Positions 48,133-59,510 of a stretch of 64,000 nt of DNA are shown here, one piece after another. Both the position numbers and the translations under genes were made by a program. The notes below the pieces were generated by a model. It searched no databases and was not told the DNA's origin. It saw only the letters and a list, made by a program, of their open reading frames with translations. Source of the DNA: Mortierella alpina (taxonomy: Eukaryota; Mortierellomycota; Mortierellomycetes; Mortierellales; Mortierellaceae); NCBI GenBank assembly GCA_029449245.1, contig JANATF010000003.1, positions 1,612,001 to 1,676,000 of the forward strand, read 5' to 3'. The first letter of the stretch is position 1; each line of letters opens with the position of its first letter.

Positions 48133-48573
48133 GTCGAGTGCAATGTGTTGTGTTGAAGAGATGAAGAGTCGTTAAGTGGTGCGAAGATGTGGTGGTTAAT
48201 AGATGGATGGGGCGGAAGATGCAAGATGGAAACAAGTGAAAGGCCCTCTGAAACAGAGCAAGCCAGAATACGTGACAGGCGGCTGACGCCGTACGTATCG
48301 ACCTTCAGGGCTCAGCGGGGTGATGTCCCTCTCAACATCTCAAAAAGAGACACAGAGAGAGCATGCAAACAGCATAACGGCTTCTGCCCGGACCGATGCT
48401 TAGCGAGACCGTGCACCATCACAGATTTGTATCAAACACTAGCACAGAATCTACCCCCCTGACCCTACCCCTTCCACCATGTTCCATCCTTGTGCCTTCT
48501 AAAAAAGTTTTATTACAATGAGACGAAAGGTGGTATGAAGTACAGTTGGAGCAAACAAGCGATCTACGAGTCC
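48133..48573. other. Intergenic between SED5 and MGST3
   Basis: 440 bp: the SED5 promoter and the MGST3 3' flank, which has AAAAAAG/TTTTATT near 48500-48513. No gene seen. Confidence 0.45.
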
Positions 48574-49108
48574 CTAGGCTGACATGATCAAATCATAGGC
48601 CATCTTTCCGGTCAAGCCCAAAAGTCCGAGCTCTCCGATGTGTCCCCAGGCACCCCAAATCCGCTTGCTGGGGTCGCCGCTAACGTAACCGGCACTGTAG
48701 GCGAGGCGACCTGCGCACCAGACAAGACCAAGAGCAGCAGATGCAGTGGGGTATTGGGTACCAGCGACCATGAGCGAGATCATGTAGGTGGTGAAGCCCT
48801 CAAGAGTGTTCTGATGAACTCGCTGCTTGCAGTTGAAGATCATCTTCTTCTTGTCCTTCTTGGCCTCCAGCTCATCAGCATACATGCTGGGGAGAGCCAC
48901 CCCAGCCTCCTTGCGGTAGGCTCCGACATTGTGTCCGAGGTAGGTGACGAGGATGTTGGACACAATAGAGACGGCGATAGTCTATGCATATCACAATAAC
49001 ACGAAGGGTTAGACTCTAGCTGTGCACTGAGTGCTGTGCGTCAGGTGTTGGGCAATGCTAAGCAATACATACGTATCCGTATTCGGGAGCAAGAGTGAAG
49101 GAAACCAT
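48574..49108 (-). CDS. Microsomal glutathione S-transferase 3 (MAPEG family)
   Basis: Four-helix membrane enzyme with glutathione transferase/peroxidase activity in this family. Exon 1 (49108, MVSFTLAPEYGY) joins exon 2 (from about 48981, TIAVSIVSNILVTYLGHNVG) by a GTATGT...CATAG intron. Motifs: AYRKEAGVALPSMYADE; FNCKQRVHQNTLEGFTTYMI (the conserved F-N-C/x-x-Q-R-x-H-x-N-x-x-E segment); TASAALGLVWCAGRLAYSAG; YVSGDPSKRIWGAWGHIGEL; then a final helix. About 140 residues, as usual for MGST3. Confidence 0.94.
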
Positions 49109-51157
49109 TTTGAATATGTCGGGTTTGTTGGGTGAGAGAGAGAGGGAGATGGAGAGGGAGAGAAGCAAATGTTTGAAAGTGATGGGAAATCGAGGAACAG
49201 AGGTGGGCAATCGGGTTTTTATAAGGAGCGGAAAATAACACGCTTTAGGTTTCTATACGATTCTCTCCTCGCTCCACAAGACTTGGACAAGCCCCCTACA
49301 GTATTGGTATAGTATCCTGGCTCTCAGTCTCGGCAGCAGGGATCGGGCATCGTCGTCAATGCCTACGCGAGCCAGCTGTATGCGATCAGAATCAAGAAAT
49401 AGATCAATTTTTTTAGTGCGTCCCCCCGCTGACGAACAATTCGTCAGCGCCAACGCGGCCTTTAACCTTATATCGATCACTTTCGAACTTTGTGGACAAT
49501 TGTGCGCAAACTGGCACAGCCATCCAGTCCAATACATCGCACAGCAGACATTGCTTTGTTTTCTTGTATATCATCCATATGCCCATGCATTGGGAGCATG
49601 AACAATATGCCGGACAAGATGCCCATGAAAGGGCAGAACGTCCTCCCATGCTAACGCACCTTGATCGGGGAAAAACGATCTTTGATCTTTGATCAGCACC
49701 CAAACAGTCACCAAGAAGTATGATCTGATCAGAAGGATGGCGCTGTCGTTATAAACATCTCGCATGGCCTCTGTTCTCTACACTCTTCTGCCATGCGCAG
49801 CTCCTATCTCTTGTCGAAGTCTGCTACTGCCTTTCTTAGTAGTTCGAGTGCAGACCATGTTTCTTTTCTTTATAAGCATAGTGTTAGCTGGGTCCTAGGT
49901 CAGTAGATCACGGCGAGATAACTAGTGGACAAACTAGCCCTTATACGAGCGTATATCAGTCAGGCGCCATGGTTCACTTCATTGGAAACGCAGAGACCTG
50001 AACGCACGGAAAGAAGTTAGCAGCCAGGCGGGCATAAAAAAGAAAGAGAAAGGGCTGACTATACACCATTGTGCATACCTGTATATTCCAAGAGAGACCA
50101 AGTATCGCCACTCTAGACTCTCATCGTCCAACACATGGCCGAGACGTCGTAGATGGTTTTGGTCTGATATATGAGCACGGAAGCCCGCGACAGCTCAGAA
50201 ACACGCCACATGCTACGGGAGGGGGCGTGTTAACAACCGCTGAAGAATGGCAACAGGGTGTTCAAGGTGTCCCCTATTCTGTATCATAAGCAGCCACTTA
50301 CCGCCAGCACCTCAGCAGAGTTCCTTAGTCAGCATTCGTGGGCGAGTGCTGTAGTCTACTGTACATCGCCATAGCGGAGCGTATATTCATTGAGTGCTCG
50401 GTGCGGGAAAAGTAAGGTGACAAAGAAGCCATCAAGGACGGACAGGATAAGGCTTTGGGGATCACAGGTAAGATCTGTTCTATCCATGGTTCATGAGAGA
50501 CCAAAGGTCGAAGAAAGCAGGTGTAAACAGAAACGCAGCACATCCATCCTAGAGCCCGAAAATCTAAAGCCTGCAATGTGTAAACAAACTACTCACGAAT
50601 CACATATGTAGCATGATGTCGCCTGAACTGCTGCTGTACAAAAAAGGTCAATCAGCTTCTCAGAGACATCCGATTCCTCTACAACAACAATCGAGACCAG
50701 ATACAGAAGATCTCGGCCGGCCGGCATGGACCGCACACGTTTGTGATGAAGAAGCCGGAGTAAAGAATAGAACAATTCCGTCATATCCCCCCCTCTTCCA
50801 GGCAGAGATATGAAGAGTGCTTTCTCAGAACTAATAGAGGCCATGGAGGACAGACGAGCAGCATAGAGCAAGCCTGGGATGGGCTTCTGAAGAGTGATAT
50901 CGTTAGGACAGCTACTGGTATTCTAGGTGCCTTTCCTCTCTCGCTCACTCTATCTTTTGCACTACATCATCATCACAAGTTACTATGCTTTATAATATTC
51001 AATAGCTTAGAGAGAGAACTGACAAGTTATAATACAAAAAAGACTGGCGAGGGCGTGGGATTTTCAAAGCAATGAACAGGTGAGCGCTCAGGAAAAAGAA
51101 AGAAAAAAAGCTATGCTATGATACAGAACACTTTGCAGCAAGGAAGTGTTGCTGCCT
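49109..51157. other. Intergenic, 2 kb
   Basis: Promoter of MGST3 on the left (CT-rich leader on its coding strand, 49130-49170). The rest carries no exon, tRNA or repeat I could support; open frames here lack family motifs. Confidence 0.5.
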
Positions 51158-51748
51158 TCAAAAGTACATCTCTGGGCCTTCTGCAACCTTTGGCTGACGA
51201 ACATGCGAGAACGACGAGTGAGTCTGCGGCTGTGGGCGAGACGAAGATGACGGCGACGAAGAAGAGTCCTGTCCATGGAGCTGTGAGACACCGCTTAAAA
51301 GATGTGGTGAGCTATGCGACTGTAACATGACGGGAGGACGGACCACACCCCGGCCATTCGTGTTGGTGTGGTGCAAAAGACAAGGGTTCGACACTGACGT
51401 TCTTCGACAGTGTGAAGGAGTTGGGGTAGCGGCAGGTGACGGAGACGAGCTCTTAGTGTGGTTCGAGTCTTCGTTAGCGTGCGACGATGTCATGATGTTC
51501 GAGTGGTCGTTTCCTTGGTGGCTGTTCTTGGACGAAGGTGAGCCGGCTACGCCATGGCGGGTGGGATAGCCAAACAGAGATCGAGGCCGCTGATCGATCT
51601 CGAGACCCAGGGAAGCTCGACGGAGGTGAGCATTGGCTTCACATCCATAGCCCTGGGCAGCGCCCTCATGGGCAGTGCGCGGGGACTGCAGAGGTGAGTT
51701 CCTGCCAGAGTGTGTGTCGGCGTTGTATGCCTGAGCAAAGAAATCCAT
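51158..51748 (-). CDS. Ser/His/Asn-rich orphan protein with basophilic kinase sites
   Basis: A 196-residue single-exon protein from the ATG at 51748 (MDFFAQAYNADTHSGRNSPL). It is Ser/Pro/His-rich and looks largely disordered. The best ordered part is near the N-terminus (LRRASLGLEIDQRPRSLFGY). Two PKA-type motifs (LRRASLG, CRRTSV) and several SP/TP sites are present. No domain recognised. Clean composition over the whole length and a purine-rich upstream leader favour a real gene, but a lucky open frame is possible. It stands alone with about 2 kb of empty sequence on each side. Confidence 0.5.
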   Translation of the reverse strand: MDFFAQAYNADTHSGRNSPLQSPRTAHEGAAQGYGCEANAHLRRASLGLEIDQRPRSLFGYPTRHGVAGSPSSKNSHQGNDHSNIMTSSHANEDSNHTKSSSPSPAATPTPSHCRRTSVSNPCLLHHTNTNGRGVVRPPVMLQSHSSPHLLSGVSQLHGQDSSSSPSSSSRPQPQTHSSFSHVRQPKVAEGPEMYF

Positions 51749-53710
51749 GATGCTGTTGTTGTGGGTGGTCCAGGGTGGTGGGGTGGTGGGGTGGTGAGCA
51801 GCAAAGAGTATATGTGGGAAGGGAGCGAAAGATGAAGTCAAGCAGAGGCGGGTGTGGTTTATATCGGAGGGGACGATAAGGGTGCACGCTGCGAGAAAAG
51901 AGGAGAGAGGGTCGGTGCGCACACATGCATAAAAAAAAGTGAGACCAGGAGACCGACTGTCGGATTCGTCCTGTCAGCAAAGCCAGGTCAATACAAAAAA
52001 AAAAAAAAAAAAAAAGTGGTCCCTTCAGTCGTGTTACAAAGCTCATCATGTCTTGTTCCCGGTGCCTCTTGCATCCGCTACAGCCAGCACTGACGGTGAT
52101 AAAAGATCAATAACAATGTGCAGGGTACAGGGGGTAGACAACCAGTGCGAAGTGCGGATATTAAGAATGGACACGGAAAGAATTGAACGCTAGCGGGTTA
52201 CCCTTGCCAGCGAGATGGTCTCAGCGAACCAAAGCGAGGCATGAATCGGGCGATCGATTCCGATTCGACAGCAACGACCACTCTTCTTGGGCAAAGTGAG
52301 AAGAATAACATAGTCGTGCCCGATCCGGCACCGTTTGCGGTCAAATCCCCAGCACCGTACAACCGCTTCTTTGTTTCGCGCACAACAACATCAAGTAGTT
52401 TCCTCCCTAACCTCTAGTCACTCGTTCCGGACGATCTCTGCCGTCAGTACCCAACATTGCGTGGCGAAGGAAAGAACAGGTAGCAAGTCAAACATGCCTT
52501 TAGTTGTCGCATCATTAGGGATATGGTATGTAGAAGAAGCTGTATGTCAGAGTGCCAAAGCCTCACCCTCTGTCCATGGATGATGTGTTCTCCGTTGATC
52601 CACTCCCCCAAGTCCCATGCAGTGCAGCTCCCACTTGAGCCAACTTGCACAAAAGAGGCAATAGGATATAAAAGAGGAAAGAAAATAAGACCATGCTCCA
52701 AGTACGACGTTGAATCAAAAAGCACACGGTAGTAAAAGAGGATCCGGTGTCCTGCAAACGGTGCGATAATCCCATCCGATTGAAAACTTTTTTCGTGCCA
52801 CACAAGTTGGTACCAAGGTTAATGATACACGTTACTTTCGGCGGTGAATAGCTGGTTGTCGTCATTGGCGCAACATCGACTGCAGTGCTCGACAACAGAT
52901 GCAGTCTTGAACTCGAGTGTCCCTGAAGATACCAAAGTTGGTGCAGGAACGCTGTGCCTCTTTTTTTCGTACTCTTTTTTCTTCCCTAGTTGTTTCAAGG
53001 TATAGGCTTGCTGTGACGAGGTGTGCATAACGTGGGTCTCGCGTGAACTCGATTCCAAGTCCACAGAGAAGGAGAAGGTTTGAACCGGATTGCAAAAGAC
53101 AACAACATTTGGACGGGTTGGGAGAAGGAGTTCCAACACACATATAGCGCTTCAGCCCTGTCAGATCTCTGTTCGACTTTCATCGAGCCTCCACCAGGCT
53201 ACAAGCAGCGCGTAGGCTGCAGAGGAGCGTGGATGGAGGTGCTCTCGTCGTTTGTGAAAGATATCATCAACCAGGGCCAGCAGAACGGAGCGTCGTGGTG
53301 GAACATTTGTTGCGTGAAAGGAAAGGACAGGGGGAAGAAAGATCTGCAGCAGTGTAACAAAACGTAAAGTCGCGCTATGCGGTGCATCCAGTTGGCTAGT
53401 GGTTCATTGTAGTGCTGAGGAAGGGTTGTTTATTGACAGATGGATGGATGAATGGACGGGGGGAGTAATAATGAAGCTACGATGCAAAAACGATGTTGTG
53501 TGGCCTTCCAAGTAGAAAAAAACGTCATGTCGGCACGTGAATCACGCCTGTGCTGAAGTGCGGACAGGGGTCAATGGTCAGAGGATCAGGAGGAAACAAA
53601 ACCGCGCTGATTCACCCATTCGCGCTTTTCTTCTTTCACAACACTTCATTCCTTCCGACCAAGCAGATCTACTGGACAAACAAGTCGCCAAAGCTCCCTC
53701 TCCTTCCAAC
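51749..53710. other. Intergenic, 2 kb, with a 21-nt poly(A) tract
   Basis: Contains an A21 run at 51995-52015 and the promoter of VPS26 on the right. Open frames on both strands lack family motifs. Confidence 0.5.
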
Positions 53711-55356
53711 ATGTCTATGGCTGTATGTCGCCTCACTTGTCCGCTGCCTGTGCCTGAGATATCTTGGCTGAGTAGATACAGGCTCTGATTGCCCTTATTT
53801 TTATGGTATTCGGGACAAAATAGAATCTATTCGGGTTCTCGGCACCAGTCGACATCCAGATCTTATTCAAGGGCGAGGAAGACCGAAAAATGGTCGAGGT
53901 CAAGGTGGACAAGGACCGGCGAGAAAAGTTCCCCTTGTACTTTGACGGCGAAACCGTAGCAGGAAAAGTAAGTACGAAAAAAAAAATGTCCATGGGAAAA
54001 AAAAGATGCTCTAGCGTGCATGAAGTGATGAACACCTCCCTGTGAAACACTCGAAACTGACGCGGAAGCCATGCGCTACGTTTCTTTGTGCATATCAGAT
54101 TCAGATCCGCGTCAAGGATGGCAAGAAACTTGAGCACAGTGGCATCAAAGTCGAGTTTGTCGGCAGCATTGGTAAAAAAAAAGCAAAAAGGTGGTCTTCA
54201 TGGAAAGAACATGACTCAAGAGCGGAGAGGTTTTTTTTATTCACTCTACAAGCATGGCTTCTCTATCATCTAGAGCTGTTCTATGACCGTGGAAATCAGT
54301 ACGAGTTCTCGTCCCTTGAGCAAGATATAGCCATGCCAGGAGAGTTGCGTGCAAGCACAACACTGGATTTCGCATTCAAGAACGTGGAAAAGCTGTACGA
54401 GAGCTATCATGGGATCAACGTCAAACTCCGGTACTTTATCCGTGTGACCATCCTTCGGCGCCTGGCAGATGTCGTCAAGGAGAGAGATATCTGGGTCTAC
54501 TCGTACGTGATGCCCAAGGAGAACGCCAACAACTCGATCAAGATGGAGGTCGGTATCGAGGACTGTTTACACATCGAGTTTGAGTACAATCGGTCAAAGT
54601 AGGTTACCTGATGTGCTTACGCGTTTTTTTGAAGGGTCCTCCCAGTGAATGCGCCCGCATAAAGGGCCCTTGTATCCTAACTTGCTGCGTTGGTCTGTTC
54701 GCGCCATAGATACCACTTGAAAGATGTTATTGTTGGCAAGATCTACTTTTTACTTGTCCGCATCAAGATCAAACACATGGAACTCTCCATCATCCGCAGA
54801 GAGACCACAGGCGCGGCGCCAAATCAATACAACGAGAGCGAGACCATCACAAAGTTCGAGATCATGGACGGTGCACCCGTCCGAGGAGAGACTATCCCCA
54901 TTCGTCTTTTCCTGGGCGGCTTTGAGCTAACACCTACCTTCAGAGAAGGTAAAAAAAATATGGAATGCTCTATTCTCCTCCCCTGGCGATACCTCGCGTG
55001 TCATTGTGCTCATGAACCGTGGTTTGTTATCAACCGTCCATGGCTAATATCGTATATGTCTCTTGGGTTTGTCTTTAAACCTCCTTCAAGTCAACAAAAA
55101 GTTCTCTACAAGGTACTACTTGAATCTAGTTCTCGTGGACGAAGAACATCGTCGCTACTTCAAGCAGCAAGAGATTACCATTTTCCGTCGTCGAGGTAAA
55201 ACTGCTTCACTTTTGCACCACGACGCTCGAAAATGTGGCATACCCAATAGAGCCACGCATCTACTTATTTCGTTATTCTTTTTTTCCCGCTACTCTTTCT
55301 TATCCCGTCTAGTCGACGATGGACTCGAGCCAGAGGAAGGAGAGGACCATTCTTGA
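53711..55356 (+). CDS. VPS26: Retromer subunit Vps26
   Basis: Arrestin-fold subunit of retromer, acting in endosome-to-Golgi recycling. Exon 1 is only 12 bp (ATGTCTATGGCT, MSMA) before GTATGT. Exon 2, after AAAATAG at about 53822, reads NLFGFSAPVDIQILFKGEED and KVDKDRREKFPLYFDGETVA. Later exons read IQIRVKDGKKLEHSGIKVEF; LFYDRGNQYEFSSLEQDIAM; NVKLRYFIRVTILRRLADVV; SYVMPKENANNSIKMEVGIE; YHLKDVIVGKIYFLLVRIKI; and IPIRLFLGGFELTPTFRE. They continue VNKKFSTRYYLNLVLVDEEH, FKQQEITIFRR and an acidic end (DDGLEPEEGEDHS). All junctions keep frame. About 310 residues, the normal size without a long tail. Confidence 0.94.
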
Positions 55357-55487
55357 TTCAGCAATAAACTGAAAGACGCAAAATACAGCCAAAAATTGCC
55401 TTGAATTTATCGCAAGTAGAAAAAAAAGCAAAAAGCAAAAAAAAAAAAAACTCCTAGGCCAATCTGTCTCTGAATTCGCTACTCGCA

Positions 55488-58215
55488 CTACTGCGCGAAA
55501 ACAAGCATCCTAGAGGCTAAGGCAGGACCGACGGCCGAGTAATATTCGCGCATGGCCTTGGAAGCATCCTTGTCACTCTTAAAACTCTCAGAGTCCTAGC
55601 AGATAGAGAGAGGCGTGGGATATTTCGTTAGTAATGGCGCCAATTTTTTACAAACCCGCAGTAATTTATACAAGAGAGGTTAGCCATAGTATGTTGTCGC
55701 AAAGCACATACCGAGAGCATCATAGCCTGATCACCCTGAAACACCACCAGCTGCGAAAGTTCCTGGTCCGTCACATCCTCAGGGTTCATCATACCCGGAG
55801 GTGGGAGAGTTGGAAGTGGAGGAGGTGTCAACGAAGGCCGTTTGCCGCTGCGCATGGCCTCAGTGAAGCTGTCGGCTGATCTTTTTCGCTTATGGCCGTC
55901 TTCATCACCGTTAGCGTTGTTGCCCACCCCGTCGTTCAAAAGTTCCCGCACTCCCAACGTCTCAATATCATCCGAATCCAAGTCCAGGTCCATATGGCAT
56001 GCGCTCGTAGAGGGGTTGGTGGTAGCTGAGTGACGAGGATCCTTTGACTTCATGCGCGCCTTCCTCTCGGCCTCAATCGTGATCAAGAGTCCTTTCACTC
56101 TGGGATTGTAGAGCTCGCAATCGCGGAAAGGAACGTATTGATTGGCGTCCAAGATGTTGATACACTCCTCAAAGGGCTTCCACCCGTTGGTCTCCTATGG
56201 TTAAAATCAAAAGATCAAGATGGGTGTTAGTGCTAAGGTTCCCATCATCTCCCCACTCCTTGTTGAAGGTTGGTAAACTTTGGTAAATCAAACTCGCGCG
56301 TACGGGATCCAATAGCGATGATGGATGGTAGGCAGCCTTGTAGTGCGTCTTTGGGGCAGAGGGGACATAGTGCCCCATTGTATAATACTCCATCGCCTCG
56401 CAGCCTGGGATAGCCTTGATCTCCTGCACCAATGCAATCTCGCGCAGTGTGCTGTATTTTCCCAACGACAGGCTAGACAACGAAGGGTCGTAGAAAAAGT
56501 AATTGGAGGAGATGCAACGAGGGAGAATGTCCAGAACTGCAACCGCCACCAATTTGTTGTCGACGTAGTAGCATTGGTGATAGGTGCCATAGCCGACAAA
56601 CCCAGAAAACTTCTGGTCGTCAAGCGTTAATGCCTCGGTCTAAAAGTAAGCACCCAAAAAAACAAAAGTTAAAGCTTGCACAATGACAAAAAAAACAGCC
56701 CGAGGGTCCGTGCGGTGCGTTCCCAAGAGTTGATCCTCTTACCGAGAGGGGTGAGCGAGTGACGCTGCCGTCAAAAGACTCTCGCGAGAGCATAGCGGAA
56801 GGAACCTGGTGAATGCCCCGTTGGTACTCGCAGTAAAGATCGTATTTCTCAGTGGTAAAAGCCGCAGGCTCCAGAACGACCTTGAACTGTCTCCAGCTTG
56901 AGCCGGGGTCCATCTTGTCCAGATCGGCAGCGTGGATATTCTGGACAAAGTCTGCAGGATGGGTATCTCCTTTGCCAAGTGGGGGTGAGATGGATTTCCG
57001 ACGAGTTCCTGAGGTAGTACTGTGTGCCGGCTCGGGGCTGGGGCTGTGCTCTTCTAGCGCGGCAGTGTCTTCTCGGGCGAGGCTCTCTCGCGAGATCTTG
57101 AGAGGCACGTACTGTTTCTTCATGTACCGGTTCACTCGCGATACTGTTTTCCTTTGATGCTTCGAGGGCACAAACTGTGAGGTGTTCAGTCTACGAAACA
57201 GAGCCGTCATGAGTTTCGCGTTAGTTCGCAGATGACGACGTGCTGCGATCGCTCGATGGAGAAGGCACGAAACCAAAAAAAGGAGACGAGTAGCGGCCGG
57301 CACAAACACACCGCGTGGGTACAAGACAAGGGGTCCCGACTTACCGAATTGTGTACTGTCGGCAGCAGCTACATACAAGGCACACATAAGTCGAAAGCAA
57401 ACAACAGACAAGAAAAGGTGGGGTTAGTACAAACGACCTGTTCAGCATGTCCGGCTCACATCCTCCCCCTCTGTTCCTGCAGACGTATTGAAACCACATG
57501 CGGTGAGGGAGGCGTCTGTATTGGATATTCCGCGGGCATTGTGGTCAAAAGAAGGGGGGCCATATGTTCATGTTCTTGGCCCTAATTGCTTTACCTATCT
57601 CGGAGATTTGGCTTGTAGAGGTAGAGACCGAACCTTTATGACGACGGAAAGAGGCGGGCAGCGTTGGGATTAGTGCATGTGCTTCTATGGAATTCTGCCT
57701 GGGACAGAGCCATGCAAGAAACAAAAAAAAGGTTTGGCTATAGTTACCTTCGCCATCCTCTTTCCAGGAGGTCCTGGTAGTCCTAGAGAATGCGGTAAGG
57801 GACAATCTGTGGTTAACTGACCATCCCTTTCATAGTTACTGTGGCACTGTTCCTACTCTGTTGGCTGCAGCTCCGACTGGCAGCATGAGGCGCTTGCTGG
57901 CTGGGAGATGTGCTCGCTCCACAGCTCACCATGTAAAAAAAAGGTCACAAAAGGCGATGCGCGAGACGAACGCGTCCTTGTGGGCATTTTGGGCAAGATG
58001 GAGAGTGGAAGACGGGCAGACGAGTCCAAGACGATGTGTAGGGAAGCTGGTGTGTTCGTCTCTGCAGGTACGAAGTCATACAGACATGCATTTACCTGGC
58101 AGGTCAGCTTGAAGGCAATTGCGCCATAAACATGGGCTGAGTTCTCCTTGCCACAGTAGCCACAGGAGGCAATGGTGAAGCCCACGGGCTTGATGATGCT
58201 GTAGTTCTCTGACAT
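55488..58215 (-). CDS. ATE1: Arginyl-tRNA-protein transferase (Ate1)
   Basis: Adds Arg to N-terminal acidic residues, feeding the Arg/N-degron pathway. Exon 1 at 58215: MSENYSIIKPVGFTIASCGY then CGKENSAHVYGAIAFKLTCQ. Small exons follow: DYQDLLERGWRR; FGLYLYKPNLRD; CCRQYTIR; then LNTSQFVPSKHQRKTVSRVN and RYMKKQYVPLKISRESLARE. Further on come SRESFDGSVTRSPLS; LTLDDQKFSGFVGYGTYHQC; VAVAVLDILPRCISSNYFFY; PSLSSLSLGKYSTLREIALV; and YYTMGHYVPSAPKTHYKAAY. The last exon is DSESFKSDKDASKAMREYYS to VFAQ (stop 55488-55490). CGYC plus the CC pair are the Cys set reported to bind an Fe-S cluster in Ate1. The insertion rich in Ser/Pro after RESLARED is variable in the family. Confidence 0.92.
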
Positions 58216-59100
58216 GGCTGTGTAATAGCGGGCGGTGTGCGTGGACGAGCGTGTGTGTGTGCGTGTGTATGTGTGTTGTCTGTGAAGTGAAAGAGTGTGT
58301 TGGCTGCGGGCGTATGGTATGTTGAAAGGTGAGGAAAGGACCAGGCAGAATATGTCATATCATGAGGCAATCAAAGTAAATCACGTGTGAGGTGCTCCAC
58401 TCATTTCTCTCGCCATAGCCGTAGTGGCCGAGACAGGCACAGCGCATGGGTTGGCTCTCCGTTCGTGGCCATGGATAGATCGGGGGATGTTTGCTCCACA
58501 ACTTGTCCGTGCTGTGTTTATGTGTGTGCAGGCTCATCGTGCATCGAATCCCTGTACCACTGGATACTCGGCGCTGGAGTACTGTACATGACACATAGAA
58601 ACGCTTCCAGGCAATGCTACCCACAGTATTGCCTGTTGCCGTCGTTGCAGCAGAGTGTAACTTTGTTGCGGTGTTAGTCGCCACCCGTGTTTCCCATGGT
58701 AAGTGTGTCTGTTTACAACTCTACAATGGCGCTTCTGCTAAATGTGGATCCTGTCTTGTCACAACTGTAACATGAGAGGTTGCCTCGACCTCTGAGCGAA
58801 TTGCTGAGTTGTCGGAGTGGGTGAGCGATAGAAGGAGAGAGAGAGTGTGTGCGTGTGTGAGAGAGAGAGTTGGAGAATGGTGCTCATCAGTTCAGCATCT
58901 TCCAACGAAGAGAGGAGTATTTGTATACATTCATACTCCTCTCCGTCCTCGTCTCGTCTCTTGCACCTGAGTGGTCTGTCCCCTCCCCCTGGGTCTGCCG
59001 TGTTTTGTTTTTATCCTCGAGAGAAGGGCCAGAGGGAACGAGAGCTTTTGAAGGTAGACAGCAGGAGGAGCGAGCGAGAACAGAGTGCGTTTGATTTCAG

Positions 59101-59166
59101 GCACTCACGCACTCAGGCACTCACGCACTCAGGCACTCACGCACTCAGGCACTCAGGCACTCAGGC
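59101..59166. repeat. 8/16-bp minisatellite GCACTCAC/GCACTCAG
   Basis: Three copies of GCACTCACGCACTCAG followed by further GCACTCAG units, about 66 bp in all, 345-410 bp upstream of the MIT-domain start codon. Confidence 0.9.
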
Positions 59167-59331
59167 AGTTGTAATTCACCTCCCGCCCTTTCTCTAATTT
59201 TCTTTCAGTTTTCACACCTCTTCACTTTCCCTGTGGCGTTCGTTCGTTCTCGCTCTCCACTAGGATAGCACACCTGCACACACTCACTGTTGAACACTAA
59301 CACACACAAGCGCTTTCTTCTTTTTTCTCCC

Positions 59332-59344
59332 CCTCTCTCTCTCG

Positions 59345-59399
<55 letters not shown>
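59332..59399. repeat. (CT)n dinucleotide tract
   Basis: About 68 bp of almost pure CT with two CTCG interruptions, 112-180 bp upstream of the MIT-domain start codon; probably a pyrimidine-rich core promoter/leader element. Confidence 0.9.
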
Positions 59400-59404
<5 letters not shown>

Positions 59405-59510
59405 CTCGCCTTCTCGCTCGCTTCACTCTTGCTTGCACCAGCCGACCTCCTTCACGTCTGATCATCTGCTTCCTACAGCCCTCGCATCCTCCCCCCTGGT
59501 GACCTCCTCA

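Larger units (their letters stand above)
58216..59510. promoter_or_regulatory. Divergent region between ATE1 and the MIT-domain gene
   Basis: 1.3 kb with several simple repeats: GT-rich leader of ATE1 (58245-58285), GA-rich stretch (58830-58872), a minisatellite (59101-59166) and a long CT tract (59332-59399). No exon recognised. Confidence 0.5.
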
